Assembly: GCA_025350695.1 (NCBI GenBank) | Contig: JANXXI010000188.1 | Location: 1-64,000, forward strand | Direction of reading: 5' to 3' | Length of the DNA stretch: 64,000 nt | DNA from: Acidobacteriota bacterium | Lineage (GTDB): Bacteria > Acidobacteriota > Terriglobia > Bryobacterales > Bryobacteraceae | In this document: positions 1-6,822 of the stretch, one piece after another | Numbering within the stretch: the stretch's first letter is position 1 | How the letters are laid out: the number at the start of each line of letters is the position of its first letter | Notes under the pieces: generated by a model | The model's database searches: none | What the model was told of the DNA's origin: nothing | Seen by the model: only the letters and a program-made list of their open reading frames with translations | Position numbers and translations under genes: made by a program

Positions 1-1
1 G

Positions 2-199
2 GATGGCTCGAGGACATATCGGGATGCCGGCTTGGCCGAAATGTCCTTAGCGAAATTTGAACGAACGGTGAAAGAGTCTGGGCTTCTTTTCGAGCTGAAG
101 CGCTATGATTGCAGCCGCGGGTTGGATTGGCTGCAGTCAACTCCGTTGCGGGAACTTTTCGTGAACCGGGTCAGTTGTATTATGGTGCATCCCAAGTAG
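2..199 (+). CDS. C-terminal fragment, probable SAM-dependent methyltransferase
   Basis: Only the last 65 codons are in the window; the reading frame is open from base 2 to a TAG at 197-199. The residues RGLDWLQSTPLRELF followed by a hydrophobic end resemble the tail of class I methyltransferases common in soil Acidobacteria, but no SAM-binding motif is present in this piece. The family call is inference from the tail alone. The next gene starts 136 bases downstream on the same strand; the gap holds nothing recognisable apart from a short GAACT/GAAAT-type direct repetition near 275-290. Confidence 0.45.
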   Translation, partial: DGSRTYRDAGLAEMSLAKFERTVKESGLLFELKRYDCSRGLDWLQSTPLRELFVNRVSCIMVHPK

Positions 200-335
200 A
201 TCCAGGAAATAGTAATAGGTTGGTTCCTGTTGTCTGAAAACTTGCGATGAAAGATCCAAAGGGTGTCTAATGAACTGAACTGAAATGAAATGATCCGTCC
301 CTTAAGGCCGCCATCTTCAAGGAAATCGACCTCGA

Positions 336-1526
336 ATGCACCTAAAGTCTCTTAGCATCAAAAACTTCAAATCGCTACAAAACGTGCATTTGAGAGATGT
401 GCCTGGTTTCATGGTTCTGGTCGGCGCAAACGGAACTGGAAAATCCGCGCTATTCGATGTTTTTGGGTTTCTTCGCGATGCGCTTAATGGAAACGTAAGG
501 CAGGCGCTTGACTCCCGTGGGAGATTTTCGGAGGTCGTGACTAGAGGTCATGCCGGCGAATCCATTGTTTTGGAACTGCAAGTTCAGCTTGATTTATCGG
601 GCACGTCAAGAACGGTCACTTATCACTTGGAGATTGGCCAGGAAGAGGATCGGCCCATTATTCTTCATGAGTTCTTGCGCTATAAGCGAGCTCGATACGG
701 TGCCCCTTACTACTTTCTGAATTTCCAGAAAGGCAAGGGATTCGCGATCACGAACGAGGAAAATTTCAAGGGTAAGGATGAGGAGTTGAAGCGCGAGGAG
801 CAACAACTCGAATCCCCCGACATTTTAGCAATCAAAGGGTTAGGCCAATTTCAAAGATTTAAAGCAGCCAGCGCGTTGCGTCAACTACTAGAGAATTGGC
901 ATGTTTCGGATTTTCATATCAGTGCCGCTCGTGGGAGGAAGGAAGCTGTCGGAATGGTGGAACATCTTTCTGTCACCGGTGAGAACCTGCCTAGGGTTGC
1001 CCAATACCTTCATGATAACCATCCGGAAACTTTCAAACTCATTTTGGAAAGAATGAGCCAGCGCGTACCGGGAGTCAAAGGCGTTCTCCCAGAATTAACT
1101 CAAGATGGCTACCTAATTCTTCGCTTCGAAGATGGCTCCTTCGCGACGCCATTTCTGGATCGGTATGTTTCCGACGGAACAATTAAAATGTTCGCCTATC
1201 TGGTGCTGCTTCACGATCCAAAGCCTCACCCCCTCCTCTGCATTGAAGAACCAGAGAATCAACTTTATCCGACCTTGATGGGAGAGCTTGCCGAGGAGTT
1301 CAGAGATTACTCAAGGCGCGGGGGCCAGGTAATGGTATCAACGCATTCCCCTGACTTGCTCAATGCGATTCGTTTAGAAGAAGTTTTTTGGTTGGTCAAA
1401 AACAAGGGTCTCACCGAAGTCCGCCGAGCCCAGGATGATCGTCAAGTCAGGAAATACATGGAGGATGGGGACAGGATGGGATACTTGTGGAAGCAAGGGT
1501 TCTTTACCGGGGCCGATCCAAAATGA
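336..1526 (+). CDS. AAA ATPase (AAA_21/OLD-like), predicted defence sensor-motor subunit
   Basis: 396-residue SMC/ABC-like ATPase. The N-terminus SIKNFKSL leads into a Walker A motif GANGTGKS at residues 30-37. A Walker B stretch LLCIEEPENQLYP lies near residue 300 and an H-loop STHSPDLL near 335, with a coiled, charged insert between them (about 130-200). This is the standard arrangement of AAA_21/AAA_15 ATPases in restriction-like and abortive systems. The stop codon overlaps the ATG of the next gene by four bases (ATGA), so the two products are probably translationally coupled and work together. ATP hydrolysis is well supported; the defence role is inferred from the partner. It could also be an uncharacterised housekeeping RecF-like ATPase, but the pairing argues against that. 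Confidence 0.8.
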   Translation: MHLKSLSIKNFKSLQNVHLRDVPGFMVLVGANGTGKSALFDVFGFLRDALNGNVRQALDSRGRFSEVVTRGHAGESIVLELQVQLDLSGTSRTVTYHLEIGQEEDRPIILHEFLRYKRARYGAPYYFLNFQKGKGFAITNEENFKGKDEELKREEQQLESPDILAIKGLGQFQRFKAASALRQLLENWHVSDFHISAARGRKEAVGMVEHLSVTGENLPRVAQYLHDNHPETFKLILERMSQRVPGVKGVLPELTQDGYLILRFEDGSFATPFLDRYVSDGTIKMFAYLVLLHDPKPHPLLCIEEPENQLYPTLMGELAEEFRDYSRRGGQVMVSTHSPDLLNAIRLEEVFWLVKNKGLTEVRRAQDDRQVRKYMEDGDRMGYLWKQGFFTGADPK

Positions 1527-2077
1527 CGGAGATCGTTTTCTTCTTGGAGGAAGAATCAGCCAAAGCATTGTTGGAAACCCTGTGGTCTAGAATCGCCGGC
1601 GAAACAATTCATCCAAGGTTTGTCGTCTTCGAAGGTAAACAAGACCTGCATCGGGGGTTGGAAAAGAAGCTTCGCGGCTACCTTAATCCCGCAGCCCGTT
1701 TCATTGTGATCCGGGATCAGGATAATGATGATTGCAAGAAAGTGAAGAGTTCATTAAGATCGATTTGTCACAAGGCTGGCCATCCCAGGGCTCTTGTGCG
1801 AATTGCCTGCCGTGAATTAGAGGCTTTCTATCTCGGGGATCTTAAGGCTGTTGAATTGGGGTTGGAGATAAAGGGAGTGGCTGCCAAGCAATCAAAAGCC
1901 AAATTTCGCAAGCCGGACGAACTACGCGCTCCCTACAAAGAACTTAGCGTCCTCACGGGTAATCGCTACCAGAAGATCGCGGGATCCCGTTTAATCGCCC
2001 GCCACCTGGACATTCAAAATCCGCGATCGGATAGTTTCCGTAATCTTCTCCTAGCCATCCGCAAATGCATTGGTTAA
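1523..2077 (+). CDS. DUF4276/RloB-like TOPRIM-fold protein, predicted nuclease partner of the ATPase
   Basis: 184 residues when started at the ATG that overlaps the ATPase stop; an earlier in-frame ATG at 1487 would lie deep inside the ATPase and is not preferred. The sequence carries an acidic cluster FLEEES at residues 7-12, RDQDND near 62 (a DxD pair), and RELEAFYLGD near 98. This glutamate/DxD layout is expected of TOPRIM-like DUF4276 domains, which act as metal-dependent nucleases or regulators. Pairs of AAA_21-type ATPases with TOPRIM or DUF4276 proteins are known or predicted anti-phage modules (compare PARIS AriA/AriB, which uses a different TOPRIM family). Catalytic activity and defence function are inference. 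Confidence 0.72.
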   Translation: MTEIVFFLEEESAKALLETLWSRIAGETIHPRFVVFEGKQDLHRGLEKKLRGYLNPAARFIVIRDQDNDDCKKVKSSLRSICHKAGHPRALVRIACRELEAFYLGDLKAVELGLEIKGVAAKQSKAKFRKPDELRAPYKELSVLTGNRYQKIAGSRLIARHLDIQNPRSDSFRNLLLAIRKCIG

Positions 2078-2100
2078 GACTCTCCCCACCGCACCAATGC
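2067..2100 (+). terminator. 8-bp hairpin between the ATPase/DUF4276 cassette and ileS
   Basis: GCATTGGT (2067-2074) and ACCAATGC (2093-2100) are perfect inverted complements with an 18-base loop that includes the end of the preceding gene. No U-run follows, so it is a weak terminator candidate. It could instead be a 5' leader structure of ileS, whose ATG is 17 bases downstream. Confidence 0.3.
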
Positions 2101-2117
2101 GATAATAGTAAGTTCCC

Positions 2118-4937
2118 ATGCAATCTGAACCCTTTGACCTAAAGAAGACCGTCAACCTCCCTAAGACGGACTTCGGCATGAAGGCCAACCTCCCGCTCAT
2201 GGAGCCGCGCCTCCTCGAGCAGTGGCAAAAGTCCGATCTCTACGGCCAAATCCGCACCGCCCGCGCCAGCCGCCCCCGCTACGTTCTCCACGACGGCCCC
2301 CCCTACGCCAACGGCAACATCCACCTCGGCCACGCCCTCAACAAACTCCTGAAGGACTTCATCGTCAAGTCCAAAACCATGGCCGGGTTCGATTCGCCCT
2401 ACATCCCCGGCTGGGATTGCCACGGCCTCCCCATCGAAATCAAAGTGGATGGACAACTCGGCTCAAAGAAGGCGCAAATGTCCGTCGCGCAGATCCGCAA
2501 AGCCTGCCGCGAGTATGCGCAAAAATACGTCGACCTGCAGCGCAAGGACTTCGAGCGTCTCGGTGTCCTCGGCCGTTGGGACAAGCCTTACCTCACCATG
2601 AGCCCGGCCTACCAAGCGGTCATCGCGCGCGCCTTCGTCGATTTTTTTGAACAAGGTTACGTTTATAAAGGATTGAAGCCGGTGAACTGGTGCATCAGTT
2701 GCCGCACCGCGCTCGCCGAAGCTGAGGTGGAGTACGCCAATCACTCCAGCCCCTCCATTTTCGTCCGCTTCAAACTGACTACACCGCCCGAAGCGATTGA
2801 CCCCGCGCTCGCCGGAAAGAATGTCTACTGCCTCATCTGGACCACCACGCCCTGGACCATTCCGGCAAACATGGCCATCGCCTACAATCCGAAATATCAG
2901 TACGTCGCGGCCGAAGTCGGCGACGCCGTTTACCTCGTCGCCGAAGGTCTTCTCGAAGAAACTACTAAGAACGTTGGCTGGTCCGATGTTGCCCAACTCG
3001 CCAAATTCGAAGGCGCGAAAATCGAAGGCGCCGTCTTCCGCCATCCCTTCATTGACCGCGATTCGAAAGGCATCCTGGGTGACCATGTCACGCTGGAACA
3101 GGGCACAGGCGCGGTCCACACAGCCCCCGGCCATGGCGCGGAAGATTACGTCGCCAGCCTGCAATACGGCATCCCTGTCTACTGCCCGGTTGACGGCGCG
3201 GGCCGCATGTACCACACCGAAAATGAACCGGGCGCGCTGCCTGAAGAGTTGATCGGCAAGACCGTATGGGAAGCGAACCCCGCTGTCATCGCGCTTCTCG
3301 AACAACACGGCGCGCTGCTCGCCCAAAAGAAAATCGACCACAGCTATCCCCATTGCTGGCGCTGCCACAAGCCCACCATCTTCCGCGCCACCGAACAGTG
3401 GTTCATCGGCATGGATCGCAACAACCTCCGCCAGCGCGCGCTTGAAGCCATCAAGAACGTGAAGTGGATGCCGGCGTGGGGCGAAGAGCGCATCTCCAAC
3501 ATGATCGCCACGCGGCCCGATTGGTGTATCTCGCGCCAACGCATCTGGGGCGTGCCCATCATCGCATTCCATTGCAATCCTTGCGGCAAATTGCTGGAAG
3601 ACGTGCCTGCCATGCGCGCCATCGCCGCCTCATTTGTCGAGCACAGCGCCGACATCTGGTACGAAAAGACTTCCGCCGAACTCCTTGGCCCCGCCGTGAA
3701 ATGCGCCAAATGCGGGGCCAGCGATTTCCGTAAGGAAAACGACATTCTCGACGTCTGGTTCGATTCCGGTTCCAGTCACCTCTCCGTGCTTACGCCCGAA
3801 AACGATATCCAGTGGCCTTCCGACATGTACCTTGAAGGCGGCGATCAATACCGCGGTTGGTTCCACAGTTCGTTACTCATCGGCGTCGGCCTCAAAGGCA
3901 CCGCACCGTATCGCGAAACCGCCACTAACGGCTGGACGCTCGACGAACACGGCAAGGCCATGTCGAAGTCCTCCGGCAATGGCATCGAGCCTGAAAAAAT
4001 CATCAAGCAGTTCGGCGCCGATATCCTGCGCCTATGGGTCGCTTCGGTCGAATTCGTGGAGGACGTGGTTCTCTCCGATACCATTCTCGCGCGCCTTACC
4101 GAAGCTTACCGCAAGCTTCGCAACACATTCCGTTATGCCCTGGGCAACTTGGCCGATTTCGATCCCGCCAAGCACGCCGTCCCCTTTGAGCAGATGGAAG
4201 AGATCGACCAATACATCCTCGTTCGCGCCGACGAAGTCTTCGCCAAATGCCTCGGCTTCTACAAGGAATACGCCTTTCATCGCGTGTACCAGGCTCTCTA
4301 CAACTTCGCGGTCATTGATCTAAGCTCGCTCTATTTCGATGTCTCGAAGGACAAGCTGTACACGGCCGCCACGGGTTCCAAAATCCGCCGTAGTGCGCAG
4401 TCTGCTCTCTACCAAGTCACCGATCAATTTGTTCGCCTCATCGCTCCCTTCTTAAGCTATACCGCCGAAGAAGTTTGGAAGAGCCTGAATAAATCGGAAA
4501 CAAGCGTTCACCTTGCGCTCTTCCCCGAAGCCGGCCAACTCTCGTCCCAGCTTACAGCCCAACAAAAGCAACGCTTCGACGACCTATCCAAGCTCATCGA
4601 CCTTCGCGAGCCGGTCCTCAAATCTCTCGAAACCGCCCGTCAGGCAAAGCTGATCGGCGCGCCTCTCGAAGCCAAGGTCACACTGAAAGCCAGCGGCGAA
4701 CAACTTGCGTTGCTACAGTCACGACAAGTCGAACTGCCGGCGCTCTTCATTGTTTCTCAAGTCACGGTGGAACCCGGCGCCGGTGAACTTGAAATCCAAG
4801 TGGACCGCGCTGAAGGTGTGAAATGCGAACGCTGCTGGAAGTACACGCTTGACGTCGGCTCCGATAAAGACTTCCCGACCTGCTGCGTCCCGTGCTCTGA
4901 CGCCGTGCGGCATTGGCGTAAAGATGGAGAAGCATGA
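2118..4937 (+). CDS. ileS: isoleucyl-tRNA synthetase
   Basis: 939-residue class Ia aminoacyl-tRNA synthetase that charges tRNA-Ile in the cytoplasm. The HIGH-type motif is within PYANGNIHLGHA at about residues 61-73. The editing (CP1) domain contains TTTPWTIPANMAIAYNP, and the KMSKS-type loop reads GKAMSKSSGN near 612-621. A C-terminal zinc finger has CERCW near 902 and a second cysteine pair CCVPC about 20 residues later, as in bacterial-type IleRS. Length and domain order are normal. The stop codon overlaps the start of lspA, giving the common ileS-lspA operon. Codon use is strongly C-ending, unlike the upstream ATPase cassette, which is less biased. Confidence 0.98.
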   Translation: MQSEPFDLKKTVNLPKTDFGMKANLPLMEPRLLEQWQKSDLYGQIRTARASRPRYVLHDGPPYANGNIHLGHALNKLLKDFIVKSKTMAGFDSPYIPGWDCHGLPIEIKVDGQLGSKKAQMSVAQIRKACREYAQKYVDLQRKDFERLGVLGRWDKPYLTMSPAYQAVIARAFVDFFEQGYVYKGLKPVNWCISCRTALAEAEVEYANHSSPSIFVRFKLTTPPEAIDPALAGKNVYCLIWTTTPWTIPANMAIAYNPKYQYVAAEVGDAVYLVAEGLLEETTKNVGWSDVAQLAKFEGAKIEGAVFRHPFIDRDSKGILGDHVTLEQGTGAVHTAPGHGAEDYVASLQYGIPVYCPVDGAGRMYHTENEPGALPEELIGKTVWEANPAVIALLEQHGALLAQKKIDHSYPHCWRCHKPTIFRATEQWFIGMDRNNLRQRALEAIKNVKWMPAWGEERISNMIATRPDWCISRQRIWGVPIIAFHCNPCGKLLEDVPAMRAIAASFVEHSADIWYEKTSAELLGPAVKCAKCGASDFRKENDILDVWFDSGSSHLSVLTPENDIQWPSDMYLEGGDQYRGWFHSSLLIGVGLKGTAPYRETATNGWTLDEHGKAMSKSSGNGIEPEKIIKQFGADILRLWVASVEFVEDVVLSDTILARLTEAYRKLRNTFRYALGNLADFDPAKHAVPFEQMEEIDQYILVRADEVFAKCLGFYKEYAFHRVYQALYNFAVIDLSSLYFDVSKDKLYTAATGSKIRRSAQSALYQVTDQFVRLIAPFLSYTAEEVWKSLNKSETSVHLALFPEAGQLSSQLTAQQKQRFDDLSKLIDLREPVLKSLETARQAKLIGAPLEAKVTLKASGEQLALLQSRQVELPALFIVSQVTVEPGAGELEIQVDRAEGVKCERCWKYTLDVGSDKDFPTCCVPCSDAVRHWRKDGEA

Positions 4938-5461
4938 CCCCGCGCTACGCCATCACTCTAATCTCCCCGCTGATCTTCCTGCTCGATCGGGCGACTAAGT
5001 ACCTAATCGAAACCCGCGTCAGCCTGTGGGACACCCATTCGGTCATCGCGGGCTTCTTCAGTATCATTCACACCCAAAACAAGGGCGCCGCGTTCAGCTT
5101 GTTGCAGGATGCGCCCGACTGGGTTAGGGCAGTTGTTCTAATCGGCGTCTCTTCTCTGGTGGCCCTCGTAGTGGCCTTTATGCTGGTTCGCGCGCTCAAG
5201 CCAAGCGATACGCAAGGCAATTTCGTTCGTGTCGCCCTAGCGCTTGTCCTCGGTGGCGCCTGCGGCAATCTGTATGACCGCATCTTTCACGGCGCCGTCA
5301 CGGACTTTCTGATGTTTTACTGGCGTGACTATCAATTTCCTTCCTTCAACGTGGCCGATAGCTCCATTTTTATCGGCGCCTGCCTGCTGCTGCTCGACAT
5401 GAACCGAAGCGCCAACAAGCCTGAAGAGAAGACCCCCGAACCCGCCCTGCCCGCCAACTAA
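4934..5461 (+). CDS. lspA: lipoprotein signal peptidase (signal peptidase II)
   Basis: 175-residue integral inner-membrane aspartyl peptidase that cleaves prolipoprotein signal peptides after diacylglyceryl transfer. The conserved blocks are visible: NKGAAFSLL, then GNLYDRI with the first catalytic Asp, then FNVADSSIF with the second. Four hydrophobic segments fit the known topology. The start overlaps the ileS stop by four bases and lgt begins three bases after its stop, so the enzymes for two successive steps of lipoprotein maturation are co-transcribed. The C-terminal tail is Pro/Glu-rich and probably disordered. Confidence 0.97.
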   Translation: MTPRYAITLISPLIFLLDRATKYLIETRVSLWDTHSVIAGFFSIIHTQNKGAAFSLLQDAPDWVRAVVLIGVSSLVALVVAFMLVRALKPSDTQGNFVRVALALVLGGACGNLYDRIFHGAVTDFLMFYWRDYQFPSFNVADSSIFIGACLLLLDMNRSANKPEEKTPEPALPAN

Positions 5462-5464
5462 AAC

Positions 5465-6250
5465 ATGTTCCCCAAAATTATCTCCATCGACGATTTCTTT
5501 CTGCCTACCTATGGCGCCCTGGTTGCCCTGGCCTTTCTGGTTGCGCTGTGGATAACCACCAGGATCGCCAAGGAAAAGGGACTGAATCCCGATATCGTTA
5601 CGAACCTCGCAGTCTATTGTGCATTCGCCGGTATCATTGGCGCGAAGCTCGCCATGTACATGTTCGATTGGCGCTACTACGCAACGCACCTTGAGGAGAT
5701 TCTCGCCTTCAGCACGCTGCAAGCCGCCGGTGTTTATCAAGGTGGATTGATCCTGGCGATCATGGTCGCCTACTGGTACATGAAGAAAAACGGATTGCCG
5801 TTTCTGGCGACGGCCGACCTTTTCACACCAGGCCTTGCCATCGCCCATGCGATTGGCCGAATCGGTTGCTTTGCCGCCGGCTGCTGCTACGGCGAAAGGT
5901 GCGATCTTCCTTGGGCCGTGACATTCACTGATCCCGAAGCCGCCCGGCGCGTTGGAGTGCCCTTGGGTTTGCCTTTACATCCAACTCAAATTTACGAAGC
6001 CATGGGCAACTTGGTTATTTTCGCCATCCTCTGGAGGAAGTACCGCAGCGGCTACCGCCCGGGCGAGCTGCTTGGTTACTACCTGATTCTTTACTCGGTC
6101 CTCCGCTTCGGTGTCGAATTCTTCCGCCATCATGAACAGGCCCTGCCGTTCGGCCTGCCTTTCTCTTTGACGCAATGGATTTCCGTGGCGTTGCTTGGGC
6201 TCGGCATTTTCGTGCTCATGAACAAGCCCAAGTTACCCACCCTTGACTAA
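5465..6250 (+). CDS. lgt: prolipoprotein diacylglyceryl transferase
   Basis: 261-residue polytopic membrane enzyme that transfers diacylglycerol from phosphatidylglycerol to the lipobox cysteine. The signature HAIGRIGCFAAGCCYG lies near residues 128-143, and LPLHPTQIYEA and GVEFFRHH follow, all typical of Lgt. About seven hydrophobic segments are present. It is the last gene of the ileS-lspA-lgt operon, and an inverted-repeat element begins 10 bases after its stop codon and may serve as the transcription end. Confidence 0.97.
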   Translation: MFPKIISIDDFFLPTYGALVALAFLVALWITTRIAKEKGLNPDIVTNLAVYCAFAGIIGAKLAMYMFDWRYYATHLEEILAFSTLQAAGVYQGGLILAIMVAYWYMKKNGLPFLATADLFTPGLAIAHAIGRIGCFAAGCCYGERCDLPWAVTFTDPEAARRVGVPLGLPLHPTQIYEAMGNLVIFAILWRKYRSGYRPGELLGYYLILYSVLRFGVEFFRHHEQALPFGLPFSLTQWISVALLGLGIFVLMNKPKLPTLD

Positions 6251-6260
6251 GTTAGAGTTT

Positions 6261-6371
6261 GAAAAAGGGGACTGACGGAACTGACACCTTTTTTCGCTAT
6301 CGAAAGGGATTGATTGTTCTGAAAGTCAGTTTGCGAAAAAAAGGCTGTCTGTTCCGTCAGTCCCCTTTTTC
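6261..6371 (+). repeat. Inverted-repeat (REP/RAYT-like or MITE-like) element
   Basis: The left arm 6261-6297 and right arm 6333-6371 are near-perfect inverted complements (37 and 39 bases), starting with GAAAAAGGGGACTGACGGAA on the outside and ending in TTTTTTCGC on the inside, around a 35-base loop. The two arms differ only by a 1-2 base length change in the T-run and a few mismatches. It directly follows lgt and could act as a bidirectional terminator. The long arms and the GGGGACTGACGG core look more like a non-autonomous mobile hairpin than an ordinary terminator. No transposase is nearby. Confidence 0.7.
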
Positions 6372-6653
6372 CTTCAGTCGTAACCTACCTAAGCCAATCC
6401 AAATTTTTGCTCGGTTTCCCGCCTTCTGCGTGAGCTAGGCCGAGGCGTTTCCCCGTTCCCCCATCCGTCTACAAGAACATTTCCCTTGTATTGAATAACT
6501 TAGCATCCTTCGAAATCGAATACCTCCCACCGTCTCCTCTACTCTTGAATCAGAAAATCACCAGCAAAAGCCGGTGGTATTGGGGGAAATCATGGAAATT
6601 ATCATCATCATCATCGAACTGCAATAGTTCAAATACTTTACATCTGTTTTACT

Positions 6654-6721
6654 CATGCGACACAGACGCATGTCTTACTTAATGAACTCTATAAAAAGGG
6701 TTAACAAACATATAGTTTGTT
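6654..6721 (+). promoter_or_regulatory. Palindromes in the AT-rich leader of the CHAT gene
   Basis: The 451 bases between the inverted-repeat element and the CHAT gene (6372-6822) hold no gene and are noticeably more AT-rich than the flanks, with a short ATC triplet run near 6600-6614. Two perfect palindromes lie here: CATGCG/CGCATG (6654-6659 and 6667-6672) and AACAAAC/GTTTGTT (6703-6709 and 6715-6721, loop ATATA). They are plausible operator or transcript-hairpin sites for the CHAT-sigma-anti-sigma operon, but no promoter could be assigned with confidence. Confidence 0.3.
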
Positions 6722-6822
6722 TGATATCATCCTATGGAGTATTCCTGCTAAGGGTACTCCTAGGACTTATCGCCGAATCAAGTCCCTTCGTAAGATTCTG
6801 ATTGCTGTTGAAAGGAACTCCT

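Noticed and set aside
2463-3572. Open frame of 369 codons on the minus strand inside ileS
   Set aside because: Complement of a strongly biased core gene; its translation lacks any protein-like motif, and it is a shadow frame caused by GC-rich third positions.
6599-6614. Short ATC triplet repeat
   Set aside because: Too short to be more than chance or a minor slippage tract.
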